Assembly: GCF_009932555.1 (NCBI RefSeq)
Contig: NZ_BLJO01000003.1
Coordinates: 62,001 to 126,000 of the forward strand
DNA: 64,000 nt
Direction: 5' to 3'
From: Steroidobacter agaridevorans
GTDB lineage: Bacteria > Pseudomonadota > Gammaproteobacteria > Steroidobacterales > Steroidobacteraceae
The notes beneath the pieces were generated by a model. It did no database searches, had not been told where the DNA came from, and saw only the letters and a program-made list of their open reading frames with translations. Shown one piece after another: positions 43,344-53,819 of the stretch; the stretch's first letter is position 1; each line of letters opens with the position of its first letter. A program made the translations under genes and the position numbers.

Positions 43344-43472
43344 CCTGATGGCGGTGCGTGCTATATAGCCCGGACGCAATAGTGTCGCGACCGTGACGCG
43401 ATTTCGTAACACGCTGGGGCACCACGATCGATGGAGAAGTGGTTGATTTGTCCCGGTTTTCGAGGGTAATGC

Positions 43473-44789
43473 ATGTCCGACGATTCACGCGGCAAACACG
43501 ACGACGGCAAGCTTCTGTACTGCTCGTTCTGCGGCAAAAGCCAACACGAAGTACGCAAGCTGATCGCCGGCCCGTCGGTGTTCGTCTGCGACGAGTGCGT
43601 GGAGCTCTGCAACGACATCATTCGTGAAGAGCTCGAAGAGCGCGCCGAGCGCACGCGCGACAAACTGCCGCGCCCCCACGAGATCAAGAAGGTCCTCGAT
43701 GAGTATGTAATCGGCCAGCCGCGCGCCAAAAAGGTGTTGTCGGTCGCCGTTTACAACCATTACAAGCGCCTGCAGACGAAGACCTCCGAAGCGCGCGCCA
43801 AGGACGAAGTCGAGCTCGCCAAGAGCAACATCCTGCTGATCGGCCCGACCGGCTGCGGCAAGACGCTGCTCGCCGAGACGCTCGCCCGCCTGTTGAATGT
43901 GCCGTTCACGATTGCCGACGCAACGACGCTGACCGAAGCCGGTTACGTCGGCGAGGACGTCGAGAACATCATTCAGAAGCTGCTGCAGAAGTGCGATTAC
44001 GACGTCGAGAAAGCGCAGACCGGTATCGTCTACATCGACGAAATCGACAAGATCTCGCGCAAGTCCGACAACCCGTCGATCACCCGTGACGTGTCGGGCG
44101 AGGGCGTGCAGCAGGCGCTGCTGAAGCTCATCGAAGGCACGATCGCCTCGGTGCCGCCGCAGGGCGGTCGCAAACATCCCCAGCAGGAATTCCTGCAGGT
44201 GGACACGAGCAACATCCTGTTCATCTGCGGTGGCGCGTTCGCGGGTCTGGAAAAGATCATCATGAACCGCACCCAGAAGACGGGCATCGGCTTCACCGCC
44301 GACGTGCGTCAGACGGCCGAGCGTCCGCACGGCTCCGATGTGTTCCACGATGTGGAGCCCGAGGATCTGATCAAGTTCGGCCTGATTCCGGAATTCGTCG
44401 GCCGTCTGCCGGTGGTGGCGACGCTCGATGAGCTGGACGAAGCGGCGCTGGTGTCGATCCTGCTCGAGCCCAAGAACGCGCTCAGCAAGCAGTATCGCAA
44501 GCTGTTCGACATGGAAGGCGTGGAGCTGGAGTTCCGCACCGACGCGCTGAAGGCCGTGGCGAAGAAGGCCATGCAGCGTAAGACAGGCGCGCGCGGTCTG
44601 CGCACGATCCTGGAGAACGTGCTGCTCGAGACCATGTATGAATTGCCGTCGTTGCGCAACGTGCAGAAGGTTGTGGTCGACGAGCAGGTCATCCTCGGAG
44701 AGAGCAAGCCGTATGTGCTGTACGGTAACGCCGACGATGGCCGTCTCGCGGCGGTGGAAGAGCGCCGTCCGACCGGCAGCGATCACTAA
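43473..44789 (+). CDS. clpX: ATP-dependent Clp unfoldase ATPase subunit
   Basis: A 438-aa AAA+ unfoldase. N-terminal zinc-binding domain with Cys17, Cys20, Cys39 and Cys42 ([21 protein letters not shown]). Walker A GPTGCGKT and Walker [11 protein letters not shown] are intact, and [10 protein letters not shown] is the pore loop. Forms the ClpXP protease with the upstream clpP. Confidence 0.97.
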   Translation: MSDDSRGKHDDGKLLYCSFCGKSQHEVRKLIAGPSVFVCDECVELCNDIIREELEERAERTRDKLPRPHEIKKVLDEYVIGQPRAKKVLSVAVYNHYKRLQTKTSEARAKDEVELAKSNILLIGPTGCGKTLLAETLARLLNVPFTIADATTLTEAGYVGEDVENIIQKLLQKCDYDVEKAQTGIVYIDEIDKISRKSDNPSITRDVSGEGVQQALLKLIEGTIASVPPQGGRKHPQQEFLQVDTSNILFICGGAFAGLEKIIMNRTQKTGIGFTADVRQTAERPHGSDVFHDVEPEDLIKFGLIPEFVGRLPVVATLDELDEAALVSILLEPKNALSKQYRKLFDMEGVELEFRTDALKAVAKKAMQRKTGARGLRTILENVLLETMYELPSLRNVQKVVVDEQVILGESKPYVLYGNADDGRLAAVEERRPTGSDH

Positions 44790-44800
44790 AAGCAAAAAAC

Positions 44801-44835
44801 GCCCACCGCTTCATTGTTGAGGCGGTGGGTTTTTC
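44801..44835 (+). terminator. Intrinsic terminator after clpX
   Basis: CCCACCGCTTC (44802-44812) and GAGGCGGTGGG (44819-44829) form an 11-bp stem with a six-base loop, followed by TTTTTCTTT. Classic Rho-independent terminator 12 bases after the clpX stop. Confidence 0.9.
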
Positions 44836-45050
44836 TTTATCCGGGCCAGCAATCAGCCCAACCCTGTAATTCGCATTCGTCGCGACACGCACCGTCTCAC
44901 AGTTTTTCCATACATCGGAAAACCCGAGCGCATTTGCGTGGCACAGAACTAGCAGGGCTGCGCTGCTTCCGGTATTTTCGGTTCGACTTGGTTTTCCTTT
45001 TTCGCGGCGCCGGTAGTTTGTGCCGGCGCTCACCACACGAGTAAAAGCGC

Positions 45051-47498
45051 GTGAGCACCGATACCCCTGACGCTCCCGAATCCGACAAGACTCCCGCGGC
45101 AGCGCTGCCTGTACTGCCGTTGCGCGATGTCGTCGTCTATCCGCACATGGTGATTCCGCTGTTCGTCGGCCGCGAGAAATCCATTCTCGCGCTCGATCAG
45201 GCGATGCGCTCCGGCAAGCAGATTCTGCTGGTCGCGCAGAAGCAGGCGGACGTCGACGATCCCAGCGCGCAGGACCTGTACCGCCTCGGCACGGTCGCGA
45301 CCATTCTGCAGTTGCTGAAACTGCCCGACGGCACGGTGAAGGTGCTGGTCGAAGGCGCCGAGCGCGCCAAGATCGAGAAGCTGGTGACCGGCCAGTATTT
45401 CTCCGCCGACATCAGCCCGTTCAAGGACATCGAGAATTACGACGAGCGCGAGATGGACGTGCTCGCGCGCTCGGTCACCTCGCAGTTCGAGCAATATGTG
45501 AAGCTAAACCGGAAAGTTCCTCCTGAGGTGCTGACGGCGCTTGCAGGTATCGAACAGCCGGGCCGCCTCGCGGACAACGTCGCCGCGCACATGTCGCTGA
45601 AGCTCGACGCCAAGCAGAAGGTTCTGGAGATCCAGGACGTGCGCAAGCGTCTCGAGCACATCCTCGCGCTGATCGAAGGCGAGATGGATGTCCTGCAGAT
45701 CGAGAAGCGCATCCGTGGCCGCGTCAAGCAGCAGATGGAGAAGAGCCAGCGCGAGTACTACCTGAATGAGCAGATGAAGGCCATTCAGAAGGAGCTCGGC
45801 GAAATCGAGGACGCGCCGAACGAGCTCGCCGAGCTCGAGCAGCGCATCCAGAAGGCCGGCATGCCCAAGGAAGCGCGCGACAAGGCGATGAGCGAGCTGA
45901 ACAAGCTGAAGCTCATGTCGCCCATGTCCGCCGAAGCCACCGTCGTGCGCAACTACGTCGACTGGCTGGTGAAGGCGCCTTGGAAGAAGAAGACCAAGGT
46001 CCACAACGACATCAACCTCGCCGAGAAGGTGCTCGACGAGGATCACTACGGCCTGGAGAAGGTGAAGGAGCGCATCGTCGAGTACCTCGCCGTCCAGCAG
46101 CGCGTGAAGACGCTGAAGGGCCCGATTCTGTGTCTGGTCGGTCCTCCGGGCGTCGGCAAGACGTCGCTCGGTCAGTCGATCGCGCGTTCGACGAATCGCA
46201 AGTTCGTGCGCATGTCGCTCGGCGGTGTGCGCGATGAAGCCGAGATCCGCGGTCATCGCCGCACGTACATCGGCTCCATGCCGGGCAAGATCATCCAGAA
46301 CATGGTCAAGACCGGCGTGCACAATCCGCTGTTCCTGCTGGATGAGATCGACAAGATGGCCATGGACTTCCGTGGCGATCCGTCGTCGGCGTTGCTCGAG
46401 GTGCTCGATCCGGAGCAGAACTCGACGTTCAACGATCACTATCTCGAAGTCGATTTCGATCTGTCGGAAGTGATGTTCGTGTGTACCGCGAACAGCCTGA
46501 ACATTCCGGCGCCGCTGCTGGATCGCATGGAAGTCATCCGTCTGCCCGGCTACACCGAGGACGAGAAGAGCGCGATCGCGCAGCGCTATCTGATTCCGAA
46601 ACAGATGAAGCAGAACGGCCTGAAGGACAACGAGCTGAAGGTGTCCGAAAGCACCGTGCTCGACGTCATTCGTTACTACACGCGCGAAGCCGGTGTTCGT
46701 AATCTCGAGCGCGAGGTGTCGAAGCTGTGCCGCAAGGCCGTGAAGCAGTTGCTCACCAAGGGCGAGCCGGATCACATCTCGATCACGCCGAAGAATCTAT
46801 CGAAGTATCTCGGCGTGCGCCGCTTCCGTTACGGGCGTGCCGAGGAGCAGGATCACATCGGCCAGGTCACGGGCCTGGCGTGGACCGAAGTGGGCGGCGA
46901 ACTGCTCACCATCGAGTCTGCGATCGTTGCCGGCAAGGGCAAGCTCACGCACACCGGCCAGCTCGGCGAGGTGATGCAGGAGTCGATTCAGGCCGCGATG
47001 ACGGTCGTGCGCAGCCGCGCCGCCGTGCTCGGCCTCGATCCGGACTTCTACCAGAAGGTCGACGTGCACATTCACGTGCCCGAAGGCGCGACGCCGAAGG
47101 ACGGCCCGAGCGCCGGTATCGGCATGTGCACGGCGCTGGTCTCGGCGCTCACCAAGGTCCCGGTGCGCTCGGATGTCGCCATGACGGGCGAAATCACCTT
47201 GCGCGGGCAGGTGCTGCCGATCGGCGGTCTCAAGGAAAAATTACTCGCTGCGCACCGTGGCGGCATTCGCACGGTCTTGATCCCGGACGACAACACCAAG
47301 GACCTCGCGGAGATCCCGCAGAACATCAAGGACAACCTCGAGATCAAGCCGGTGAAGTGGATCGACGAGGTGTTGCAGGTAGCACTCAAACACATGCCCG
47401 CACCGATCACGGCTGCTTCAGAGCCGTCGCGTGGCAATGACAAGCCGCGCCCGCGGCGTGTCGCCAAGCGCTCCAACAAGCAGGTGAGGGCGCATTAA
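45051..47498 (+). CDS. lon: Lon protease
   Basis: An 815-aa ATP-dependent protease. GTG 45051 starts the LonN domain ([20 protein letters not shown]). Walker A GPPGVGKT lies near residue 363, Walker [11 protein letters not shown] follows, and the Ser/Lys dyad is in [10 protein letters not shown] (Ser about 686) and [16 protein letters not shown]. Standard length; basic C-terminal tail. Degrades misfolded and regulatory proteins. Confidence 0.97.
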   Translation: MSTDTPDAPESDKTPAAALPVLPLRDVVVYPHMVIPLFVGREKSILALDQAMRSGKQILLVAQKQADVDDPSAQDLYRLGTVATILQLLKLPDGTVKVLVEGAERAKIEKLVTGQYFSADISPFKDIENYDEREMDVLARSVTSQFEQYVKLNRKVPPEVLTALAGIEQPGRLADNVAAHMSLKLDAKQKVLEIQDVRKRLEHILALIEGEMDVLQIEKRIRGRVKQQMEKSQREYYLNEQMKAIQKELGEIEDAPNELAELEQRIQKAGMPKEARDKAMSELNKLKLMSPMSAEATVVRNYVDWLVKAPWKKKTKVHNDINLAEKVLDEDHYGLEKVKERIVEYLAVQQRVKTLKGPILCLVGPPGVGKTSLGQSIARSTNRKFVRMSLGGVRDEAEIRGHRRTYIGSMPGKIIQNMVKTGVHNPLFLLDEIDKMAMDFRGDPSSALLEVLDPEQNSTFNDHYLEVDFDLSEVMFVCTANSLNIPAPLLDRMEVIRLPGYTEDEKSAIAQRYLIPKQMKQNGLKDNELKVSESTVLDVIRYYTREAGVRNLEREVSKLCRKAVKQLLTKGEPDHISITPKNLSKYLGVRRFRYGRAEEQDHIGQVTGLAWTEVGGELLTIESAIVAGKGKLTHTGQLGEVMQESIQAAMTVVRSRAAVLGLDPDFYQKVDVHIHVPEGATPKDGPSAGIGMCTALVSALTKVPVRSDVAMTGEITLRGQVLPIGGLKEKLLAAHRGGIRTVLIPDDNTKDLAEIPQNIKDNLEIKPVKWIDEVLQVALKHMPAPITAASEPSRGNDKPRPRRVAKRSNKQVRAH

Positions 47499-47508
47499 CC
47501 AGTCCGAC

Positions 47509-47551
47509 ACCGGGTCCGGAATCGGGGCAAATTGCACGATTCCGACCCGGT
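47509..47551 (+). terminator. Probable terminator after lon
   Basis: ACCGGGTCCGGAATCG (47509-47524) and CGATTCCGACCCGGT (47537-47551) form a 15-bp stem with one bulged C. The following T-run is short (TTT), so it is a likely but not ideal intrinsic terminator. Confidence 0.7.
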
Positions 47552-47690
47552 TTGGCCTGCGTTGCGTCTAGAATTACCCGACAGCATTCGCGGCACTGCG
47601 CTTTCTTTCTCTGCCGCTCGCTGCTATAACGCGCCCCCGTTCCTGACGTAGTCGTCTGGAGCGAGGCTTTCTACAAGAAGGAAACCGGAT

Positions 47691-47963
47691 ATGAACAAAG
47701 CGGAACTGATCGACGCCGTGAGCACCAAGACGGGCCTGCAGAAGGCCGAGGCCACGCGTGCCGTCGATGCGGTTTTCGACGCCGTCACAGGCGCGCTGAA
47801 GGCTGGCGACTCCGTGTCGCTGCTGGGCTTCGGCACGTTCGTCGTGAAGGCTCGTGCGGCTCGCACCGGCCGCAATCCGCGCACCAATGAGCCGATTGAG
47901 ATTCCTGCCACGAAAGTTCCTGGCTTCAAAGCTGGCAAGGCTCTAAAGGATGCTGTAAATTAG
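47691..47963 (+). CDS. hupB: DNA-binding protein HU-beta
   Basis: A 90-aa nucleoid protein: [20 protein letters not shown] and the beta-arm signature [20 protein letters not shown]. Ribosome binding site AAGAAGGA. Standard downstream neighbour of lon. Confidence 0.97.
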   Translation: MNKAELIDAVSTKTGLQKAEATRAVDAVFDAVTGALKAGDSVSLLGFGTFVVKARAARTGRNPRTNEPIEIPATKVPGFKAGKALKDAVN

Positions 47964-48050
47964 CGCGCCTTCGAAACGGGGGGCTTGAACAGCCTCTCGC
48001 TCGCCAGGGTTCTGATTGAGCGGGTTACGCGAGTACTGTCCAGTACGAAC

Positions 48051-48125
48051 GGGTGCTTAGCTCAGCGGTAGAGCGTCGCTCTTACACAGCGAATGTCGGG
48101 GGTTCGATCCCCTCAGCACCCACCA
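48051..48125 (+). tRNA. tRNA-Val (anticodon TAC)
   Basis: A 75-base tRNA with acceptor arms GGGTGCT/AGCACCC, anticodon loop CTTACAC (TAC), T arm GGTTCGATCCC and encoded CCA. Confidence 0.96.
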
Positions 48126-48181
48126 ACTCAGTGACAGAGTTGTGCCCGCAAGGGTAGAAGGCATCACAAAGGTTCCAGCGC

Positions 48182-48258
48182 GGAGCGGTAGTTCAGCTGG
48201 TTAGAATACCGGCCTGTCACGCCGGGGGTCGCGGGTTCGAGTCCCGTCCGCTCCGCCA
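48182..48258 (+). tRNA. tRNA-Asp (anticodon GTC)
   Basis: A 77-base tRNA with acceptor arms GGAGCGG/CCGCTCC, anticodon loop CTGTCAC (GTC), T arm GGTTCGAGTCC and encoded CCA. 56 bases after tRNA-Val, probably cotranscribed. Confidence 0.96.
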
Positions 48259-48335
48259 TTCCTTTGTGATGTTTGTTTGCCAGCCACCAGCGAGTGACAC
48301 GCGGTGGCTCATCTCCAGTCGATCTGTTTCTTTTG

Positions 48336-49610
48336 CTACCGGGCTGCGTCCAGCGCCTGGTCGAGATCCTCGAGGATGTCTTCGATATCTTCGATTCCTA
48401 TCGAGAGCCGGATCGCCTCCGGCGTAACGCCGACCCGGCGCTGTTCGGCTTCGCTGAGCTGCCGATGCGTGGTCGAGGCGGGGTGACAGGCCAGGGATTT
48501 TGCGTCCCCGATATTCACCAGCCGCCGGAACAGTTTAAGTTCGTCGTAGAACTTCACGCCCGCATCGAATCCGCCTTTGACTCCGAACGTGAGGATGCCC
48601 GCGGCCCGGCCTTTCATGTACTTCTGCGCCAGTGCGTGATGGGGGTGATCCTTCAGGCCGGCGTACCGCACCCACTGAATGGCTTTGTGACTTTGCAAGT
48701 GCTCGGCGACGCGTTGTGCGTTCTCGCAGTGACGTTGCATGCGTAGCGGCAGCGTCTCCATTCCTTGCAGCAGTTGGAAGGCGTTGAACGGCGACAGCGC
48801 CGAACCGGTATTCCGCAGTGGCACCGTGCGAGCACGCCCGATGTAGGCCGCGGGGCCGAGCGCATCGACATACACGACGCCGTGATACGACGCTTCCGGC
48901 TCGTTGAACATCGGATAGCGTTCCTTGTACGTGGCCCAAGGAAACTTGCCGGAGTCGACGATCAGGCCGCCGAGGGTGGTGCCGTGGCCGCCGATGTACT
49001 TGGTGGCCGAATGCACGACGATATCGGCGCCGTGTTCGAAGGGTTTGAGCAGTACCGGCGTCGCGACCGTGTTATCGACGATCGTGGCGACTCCATGACT
49101 GCGCGCCATCGCCGCCACGGCGGCTACGTCGACGATGTTGCCTGCGGGATTGCCGATGGTCTCGAAGAACACCGCCTTGGTTTTCTTGTCGAGCAACTTT
49201 TCCAGATCGCTGGCGGAATCGCTCGCGGAGAAACGGACCTCGATGCCGAGCTTCGGCAGCATGTGAGCGAATAGCGTGTACGTGCCGCCATAGAGCTGCG
49301 GCGTCGTGACGATGTTATCGCCGGCTTCCGCCAGATTGACGATGGCATAGTGAATCGCCGCGCTGCCGGCGGAGACTGCCAGCGAGCCCACGCCGCCTTC
49401 CAGCATCGAGATCCGCTTTTCCAGTACGTCGCACGTCGGATTCATGATGCGCGTGTAGATGTTGCCCGGAACCGCGAGGTTGAACAGGTCCGCGCCATGC
49501 TGGGCATTGTCGAACTCGAAAGCGACATTCTGATAGATCGGCACGGCGACGGCATGCGTCGTCGGTTCGGTTTCGTAGCCACCGTGGATCGCGATCGTCT
49601 GATCTTTCAT
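48336..49610 (-). CDS. metY: O-acetylhomoserine sulfhydrylase (MetY-type)
   Basis: A 424-aa PLP enzyme of methionine/cysteine metabolism that joins O-acetylhomoserine with sulfide or methanethiol. The N-terminus QTIAIHGGYETEPTTHAVAV and the PLP-lysine region VVHSATKYIGGHGTTLGG are diagnostic; the C-terminus has LSIGIEDIEDILEDLDQAL. Start ATG at 49610; the longer frame to 50042 runs into the upstream gene. Overlaps the upstream Usp gene by four bases. Confidence 0.92.
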   Translation of the reverse strand: MKDQTIAIHGGYETEPTTHAVAVPIYQNVAFEFDNAQHGADLFNLAVPGNIYTRIMNPTCDVLEKRISMLEGGVGSLAVSAGSAAIHYAIVNLAEAGDNIVTTPQLYGGTYTLFAHMLPKLGIEVRFSASDSASDLEKLLDKKTKAVFFETIGNPAGNIVDVAAVAAMARSHGVATIVDNTVATPVLLKPFEHGADIVVHSATKYIGGHGTTLGGLIVDSGKFPWATYKERYPMFNEPEASYHGVVYVDALGPAAYIGRARTVPLRNTGSALSPFNAFQLLQGMETLPLRMQRHCENAQRVAEHLQSHKAIQWVRYAGLKDHPHHALAQKYMKGRAAGILTFGVKGGFDAGVKFYDELKLFRRLVNIGDAKSLACHPASTTHRQLSEAEQRRVGVTPEAIRLSIGIEDIEDILEDLDQALDAAR

Positions 49611-50296
49611 GTCTTTGCTCGAGGGGAAAGCGTTGTATCGTCCATGATGCGGCCGCAAGTCGCAACGGGGTACGCCGTCGATGCAGCGGCGCCTCGGTGC
49701 GGTGTTATTAAAACATTCGTGGTCCTGCTGCTCGCGAGCATGCTGGCGGCGCTGCGCCGGAACAGGCCGCTGAATGCAGGCCATCGGTCCGCTTGCACGA
49801 TGACGCAATCGGTCTCGGGCTTGCTGTCGTTGACGACCAGGACGGCGCATCGTGCTTCGGTGGCAACGCGTTCGGCCGTCGTTGCAAGAAATCTGTCCAT
49901 GGGGCGCGGCCGTGCCGAGCCCATGATGACCAGGTCCGCGCGCCACTGCCGCGCTATGCGGCTGATCGTACGGTGAGGGTCGCCGATACGAACGCTGATC
50001 GCAGGGCGAGGCTTGAGCTCCGGCCATCTCCTGACGCGCCACTGCAGCGCTCTACGCGCGTGCTCTGCCATTCTGCCGGTGAGACGCGGCGGCGTCTCAC
50101 CATCGACGACGTGAAGCAGCAGCAACTCGACATCCGTTTCTTTGGCGAGCCACAGCGCCCTTTGCAAGGCGTGCTCCGATTCTCCCCAGAGATCCGTTGC
50201 ACACATCACTCTGACAGGCGTGCCGCCGGGCGCGGCGCTGACGTGTGCCTTGATGGCGACCGGTTTCGCTTTGGAGATCAAGCTCAGCTTCGTCAT
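49607..50296 (-). CDS. Universal stress protein, single UspA domain
   Basis: A 229-aa protein with one UspA domain: VRVMCATDLWGESEHALQRA at the start and DLVIMGSARPRPMDRFLATT near the nucleotide-binding end, then an about 70-residue tail without clear similarity. Start ATG 50296 overlaps the stop of the upstream Usp gene (ATGA). Forms an operon usp-usp-metY. Confidence 0.8.
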   Translation of the reverse strand: MTKLSLISKAKPVAIKAHVSAAPGGTPVRVMCATDLWGESEHALQRALWLAKETDVELLLLHVVDGETPPRLTGRMAEHARRALQWRVRRWPELKPRPAISVRIGDPHRTISRIARQWRADLVIMGSARPRPMDRFLATTAERVATEARCAVLVVNDSKPETDCVIVQADRWPAFSGLFRRSAASMLASSRTTNVLITPHRGAAASTAYPVATCGRIMDDTTLSPRAKT

Positions 50297-51234
50297 GCCG
50301 CGTACAACCACTTCCTTTCCGCTGGGGGCGGAGCAATTGCGAGAACGTCGCAGTTCACGTCACGGAAGACCCGATGAGTCACGCTGCCGACCAGGATCCG
50401 CTTGAGTGCGAGCCACCGGCTCACTCCGATGACGAGCAGCTCGGGCTGTGCCTGGTCCACCACTCGTCGAATCGCAGTCAACGGACGAGAAAGCTCCGTG
50501 GCAATGTGAACGCGAGTGACATCGATCCCCGCATCGTCCAGGCTTTGCAGCACGTTGCGGCGAACTGTCGAATGCCACATCACTTCGGCCGAGATGCCGT
50601 CGATGTCCAGGCCGTCGCCGGTTGCGATATCGTGATACGGAAGGCCGAAAGCATGCACTACCCACGTGCGGGCATTCTTCAGCATGCCCATGCCCACAAC
50701 CGTACGTGTGACGTGCGCTGACTTCGAGGAGAGATCGGTAGCGAGAACCATGCGTTGGTACGGCCGCTCGGCGGCGTTACCGACGAGCAGCACGGAACAG
50801 CCGGTGCCTCGAATGATTCGTTCTGCGGCCGTACCGAGCATCGTGTCCAGGCTGCGACGCTTCGGCCGCGCGATGACGATGAGATCGGGTTTGTACTCGC
50901 GCGCAGTCGCGATCACGATGTCGATGGGGTTACCGAGTTGTACTTCCGCCGTGACGCTCTCGGGAGCGTGTTGCATCAGGCGCTGGCTATGCGCTGCGAG
51001 GCGCAGATTCGCTCGGATCACTTTCGATCGGAGCACGCGGCCGGCCAGCCTGTCGTTCAGTGCGTGCACGAAATGGGCTTCTGCATTCATTTGCTGCGCC
51101 AGAAGCGCTGCGCGCTGCATGGCTCGATCCGAGCGAGGCGTCAAATCGGTTGCGCACAATATCCGCCGTCTCGGCATGCCAGCCGCGACTGCCATTCTCC
51201 GCCACGTTTCGTGCACCGGCACACCGATCTGCAT
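50293..51234 (-). CDS. Universal stress protein, tandem UspA domains
   Basis: A 313-aa protein of two UspA domains. First: RRILCATDLTPRSDRAMQRA ... DLIVIARPKRRSLDTMLGTA. Second: QRMVLATDLSSKSAHVTRTV ... LLVIGVSRWLALKRILVGSV. First gene of the minus-strand operon; its promoter region is shared with gdhA. Confidence 0.88.
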   Translation of the reverse strand: MQIGVPVHETWRRMAVAAGMPRRRILCATDLTPRSDRAMQRAALLAQQMNAEAHFVHALNDRLAGRVLRSKVIRANLRLAAHSQRLMQHAPESVTAEVQLGNPIDIVIATAREYKPDLIVIARPKRRSLDTMLGTAAERIIRGTGCSVLLVGNAAERPYQRMVLATDLSSKSAHVTRTVVGMGMLKNARTWVVHAFGLPYHDIATGDGLDIDGISAEVMWHSTVRRNVLQSLDDAGIDVTRVHIATELSRPLTAIRRVVDQAQPELLVIGVSRWLALKRILVGSVTHRVFRDVNCDVLAIAPPPAERKWLYAA

Positions 51235-51301
51235 GTCATCGACTCCTTAGCGACGAGTCATCATCCGACCGCCGGTGTTTGTAGCCCTGTCTGGAAATTA
51301 G

Positions 51302-51315
51302 ATCCATTAGAATTA
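51302..51315. promoter_or_regulatory. Shared motif between usp and glutamate dehydrogenase genes
   Basis: Read on the minus strand this is TAATTCTAATGGAT, which matches 53806-53819 (TAATTCTAATTGAT) at 13 of 14 positions. It lies in the divergent region between the tandem usp operon and the dehydrogenase gene. Candidate operator for a common regulator, possibly the nearby NhaR-type protein. Confidence 0.5.
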
Positions 51316-51467
51316 AGCGCCCGCACAGTTAGAGAACCTCGAAGCGGGGCGACGCATCGGCCGCACTTAGAGAAAGCGAAACGAAGCGCGAGAATATTTC
51401 CAATTGTTCGCAGTCCGCCGCCGCTGTACAAAAGGTGATGCAGCAACTCGTCAGTAAGGAGTGTTCA

Positions 51468-52817
51468 GTGCAATCACCGAATGCCGTACGGCACGAGCTC
51501 GATTCGTCACGATCGGTTGTGGCGCTCGATGGCCGGGCGGATTCCGAGCGACGGACGGAGGTCGAGCTGACCGCCGATCACAACTTCACGCTCGCGGCCG
51601 GGCGCCTTGGGCTGTCTGCCGATCAACAACTGCTGTTACGCACGCCCTTCCGCGAAGTCAAAGTGGCCGTTCCGGTACAGATGGACGACGGAACGCTGCG
51701 CGTGTTCGCCGGATATCGCGTCCAGCACAGCGGCGCACGGGGTCCGGCGAAGGGCGGCATTCGTTTCCACACCGATGTAAGCATCGGCGAGATGCACGCT
51801 CTCGCCGAGATCATGACGTGGAAGACGGCCCTCGTGGATGTGCCGTTTGGCGGCGCCAAAGGCGGCATTGCATGCGATCCGTCCAAGCTGTCGCTGGCGG
51901 AACAGGAGCGGTTGACCCGGCGCTATGTGTCGCGCATCCATCGCTTCATCGGCCCGTTCCGAGACATACCCGCGCCCGACGTGAACACGAACGAGCAGGT
52001 CATGGCGTGGATACTGGACGAGTACAGCTCCCGCCACGGTTACAGTCCGGCTTGCGTCACGTCGAAGCCGGTCGAACTCGGGGGGATTCGCGGCCGCTCG
52101 ACGGCGACCGGCACAGGTATCGGCATGGTGCTCGCTGAGCATCTCAAGGCGCGCGGCCGCTCGATTCGCGGGGCGCGTGTTGCGATCCAAGGCTTCGGCA
52201 ACGTTGGCGCGAATGCCGCTGCATTCATCGAGCAGCACGGCGGCGAGATCATAGCCGTCGCGGACGTAAACGGCGGCATTCTCAGCAGCGGGTCGCGGCC
52301 ACTGCGCGTGCCCGACCTCATCGAGCACGTCCGGTTGACCGGATCGGTCGTGGGATTTCCGGGCGCGATGTCGATCGACAACGACGAACTGCTGGCACTG
52401 CCTTGCGATGTGCTCATTCCAGCGGCTCTCGAGAACGCCCTCACTGAAAGCAATGCTGGCGAGGTGCGAGCCTCGGTGATCGTCGAGGGTGCGAATCTGC
52501 CGACCACGGCGGGTGCGGACAGAATTCTGCGCAGTAGAGGCATCGATGTGATTCCCGACCTGCTGGCAAACGCCGGTGGGGTGGTGGCGAGCTACTTCGA
52601 ATGGACGCAAAACCTGCAACAGACGCAGTGGCCGCGGCAAAAAGTAAATCGAAAGCTGCAGTCCTATCTGGTGCGCGCGTATCGCTCCGTTCGCAAGATC
52701 GCAGAGGCGCGAGATATGTCGTTTCGTGAAGCGGCGTGGCTCATTGCGATCGAACGGGTCGCTCGCGCGGAGTCTCTGCGTGGCGCCCTGTCGACGGTCA
52801 AGGAACGCAATCGCTAG
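51468..52817 (+). CDS. Glu/Leu/Phe/Val-type dehydrogenase (probable GDH)
   Basis: A 449-aa NAD(P)-dependent amino acid dehydrogenase. HSGARGPAKGGIRFHTDV and VPFGGAKGGIACDPSKLS carry the substrate-binding and catalytic lysines, PDVNTNEQVMAWILDEYS follows, and the Rossmann motif is VAIQGFGNVGANAA. GTG 51468 has AAGGAG six bases upstream; 51435/51438 starts have poorer spacing. Catalyses glutamate/2-oxoglutarate interconversion. Confidence 0.92.
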   Translation: MQSPNAVRHELDSSRSVVALDGRADSERRTEVELTADHNFTLAAGRLGLSADQQLLLRTPFREVKVAVPVQMDDGTLRVFAGYRVQHSGARGPAKGGIRFHTDVSIGEMHALAEIMTWKTALVDVPFGGAKGGIACDPSKLSLAEQERLTRRYVSRIHRFIGPFRDIPAPDVNTNEQVMAWILDEYSSRHGYSPACVTSKPVELGGIRGRSTATGTGIGMVLAEHLKARGRSIRGARVAIQGFGNVGANAAAFIEQHGGEIIAVADVNGGILSSGSRPLRVPDLIEHVRLTGSVVGFPGAMSIDNDELLALPCDVLIPAALENALTESNAGEVRASVIVEGANLPTTAGADRILRSRGIDVIPDLLANAGGVVASYFEWTQNLQQTQWPRQKVNRKLQSYLVRAYRSVRKIAEARDMSFREAAWLIAIERVARAESLRGALSTVKERNR

Positions 52818-52844
52818 GTCATCCGATCGAAAACGTCGTGCTGC

Positions 52845-53756
52845 TCATTTCTGGGCAAACAGTTGGCGCGCGCTATCGGTCATCGCAATGACTGCGGGAT
52901 GTCTTATCTTCCGCTCGGCGGAGATCGCATAGAACTCGGCTTTTACGCCTCGCGCCATGCCGATGCGCACGAATCCGTTGTCACGACGGAATTGTGCTTC
53001 GAGCACGGATGGCACGGGAGCAAAGCCGTGGCCTGCGCGAGCAAACTCCCGGAGCATGGCATAATCCTCGAACTCCCCGAGCGGCAGCGGGCGCACGTTC
53101 TGCCGATCGAGCCATTGATCCAATGCGCGTCGTATCGCGGTGTCGTCCGTGGGTAGCAGCGCAGGTACGCCGTCCAGAGATTGCGGAAAGCCTCGACGTA
53201 GTGTCCTCGCGAGCGCCGGCGTGGCCATCCAATAGACATTACAGCTGCCGAGCGGATGGCTATATACGCGCACATTGAGTGTCGGAGTCACGGGCGCATC
53301 CGACAATACAACATCGATATCGTGCACAGCGAGGTCCGCGATCAGCCGCTCGAGCGTGCTTTCACGACATACGACGCGCACAGACTGTTCCAGATGCATG
53401 CCAGGCTCGACGATTTGATACGCGATCTCTTTGGGCACGACGTCGTCGATCCCTACGACCAGCCGCAGCGGCCGGCTGGAAGGGCGTTGCTCCAGTGCAT
53501 CCAGCAGTTCTTGCCCCAGCGAGAAGATCTCGTTCGCGTAGCTGTAAACCATCTTGCCGACATCCGTCGGCACCAGGTTGCGGCCGGACTTCAACAGCAG
53601 CTTTTCACCCAGGCGCTCTTCCAATATGCGTAATTGTGAGCTCACCGTCGGCGCCGACAAGGCCAGTTCCTCGCACGCGCGCGTCAGGCTGCCGGTACGC
53701 ACGACGGACCAGAAGTACATCAGATGTTGATAGTTGATGCGCGGGATCGAGGCCAT
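52845..53756 (-). CDS. nhaR: LysR-family regulator, NhaR-like
   Basis: A 303-aa LysR-type regulator. The HTH is in NYQHLMYFWSVVRTGSLTRA, followed by SAPTVSSQLRILEERLGEKL, both characteristic of NhaR. The effector domain (about 93-300) has IDVVLSDAPVTPTLNVRVYS. E. coli NhaR responds to Na+; here the neighbours are stress proteins, so it may regulate them. Divergent from the usp gene at 53818. Confidence 0.85.
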   Translation of the reverse strand: MASIPRINYQHLMYFWSVVRTGSLTRACEELALSAPTVSSQLRILEERLGEKLLLKSGRNLVPTDVGKMVYSYANEIFSLGQELLDALEQRPSSRPLRLVVGIDDVVPKEIAYQIVEPGMHLEQSVRVVCRESTLERLIADLAVHDIDVVLSDAPVTPTLNVRVYSHPLGSCNVYWMATPALARTLRRGFPQSLDGVPALLPTDDTAIRRALDQWLDRQNVRPLPLGEFEDYAMLREFARAGHGFAPVPSVLEAQFRRDNGFVRIGMARGVKAEFYAISAERKIRHPAVIAMTDSARQLFAQK

Positions 53757-53805
53757 CTTGCGTCCTCCGCTGTAAGGTTCGACGCGGACGAATCAAAGAG
53801 CTGAA

Positions 53806-53819
53806 TAATTCTAATTGAT
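53806..53819. promoter_or_regulatory. Shared motif between nhaR and usp
   Basis: TAATTCTAATTGAT immediately before and overlapping the usp ATG, matching the site at 51302-51315. It contains an AATT-C-TAATT near-dyad. Lying between divergent nhaR and usp, it fits a LysR-type autoregulatory site, but this is not proven. Confidence 0.5.

Noticed and set aside
43485-44795. 436-codon minus-strand frame opposite clpX
   Set aside because: Antisense of a certain gene; a known effect of GC-rich codon usage.
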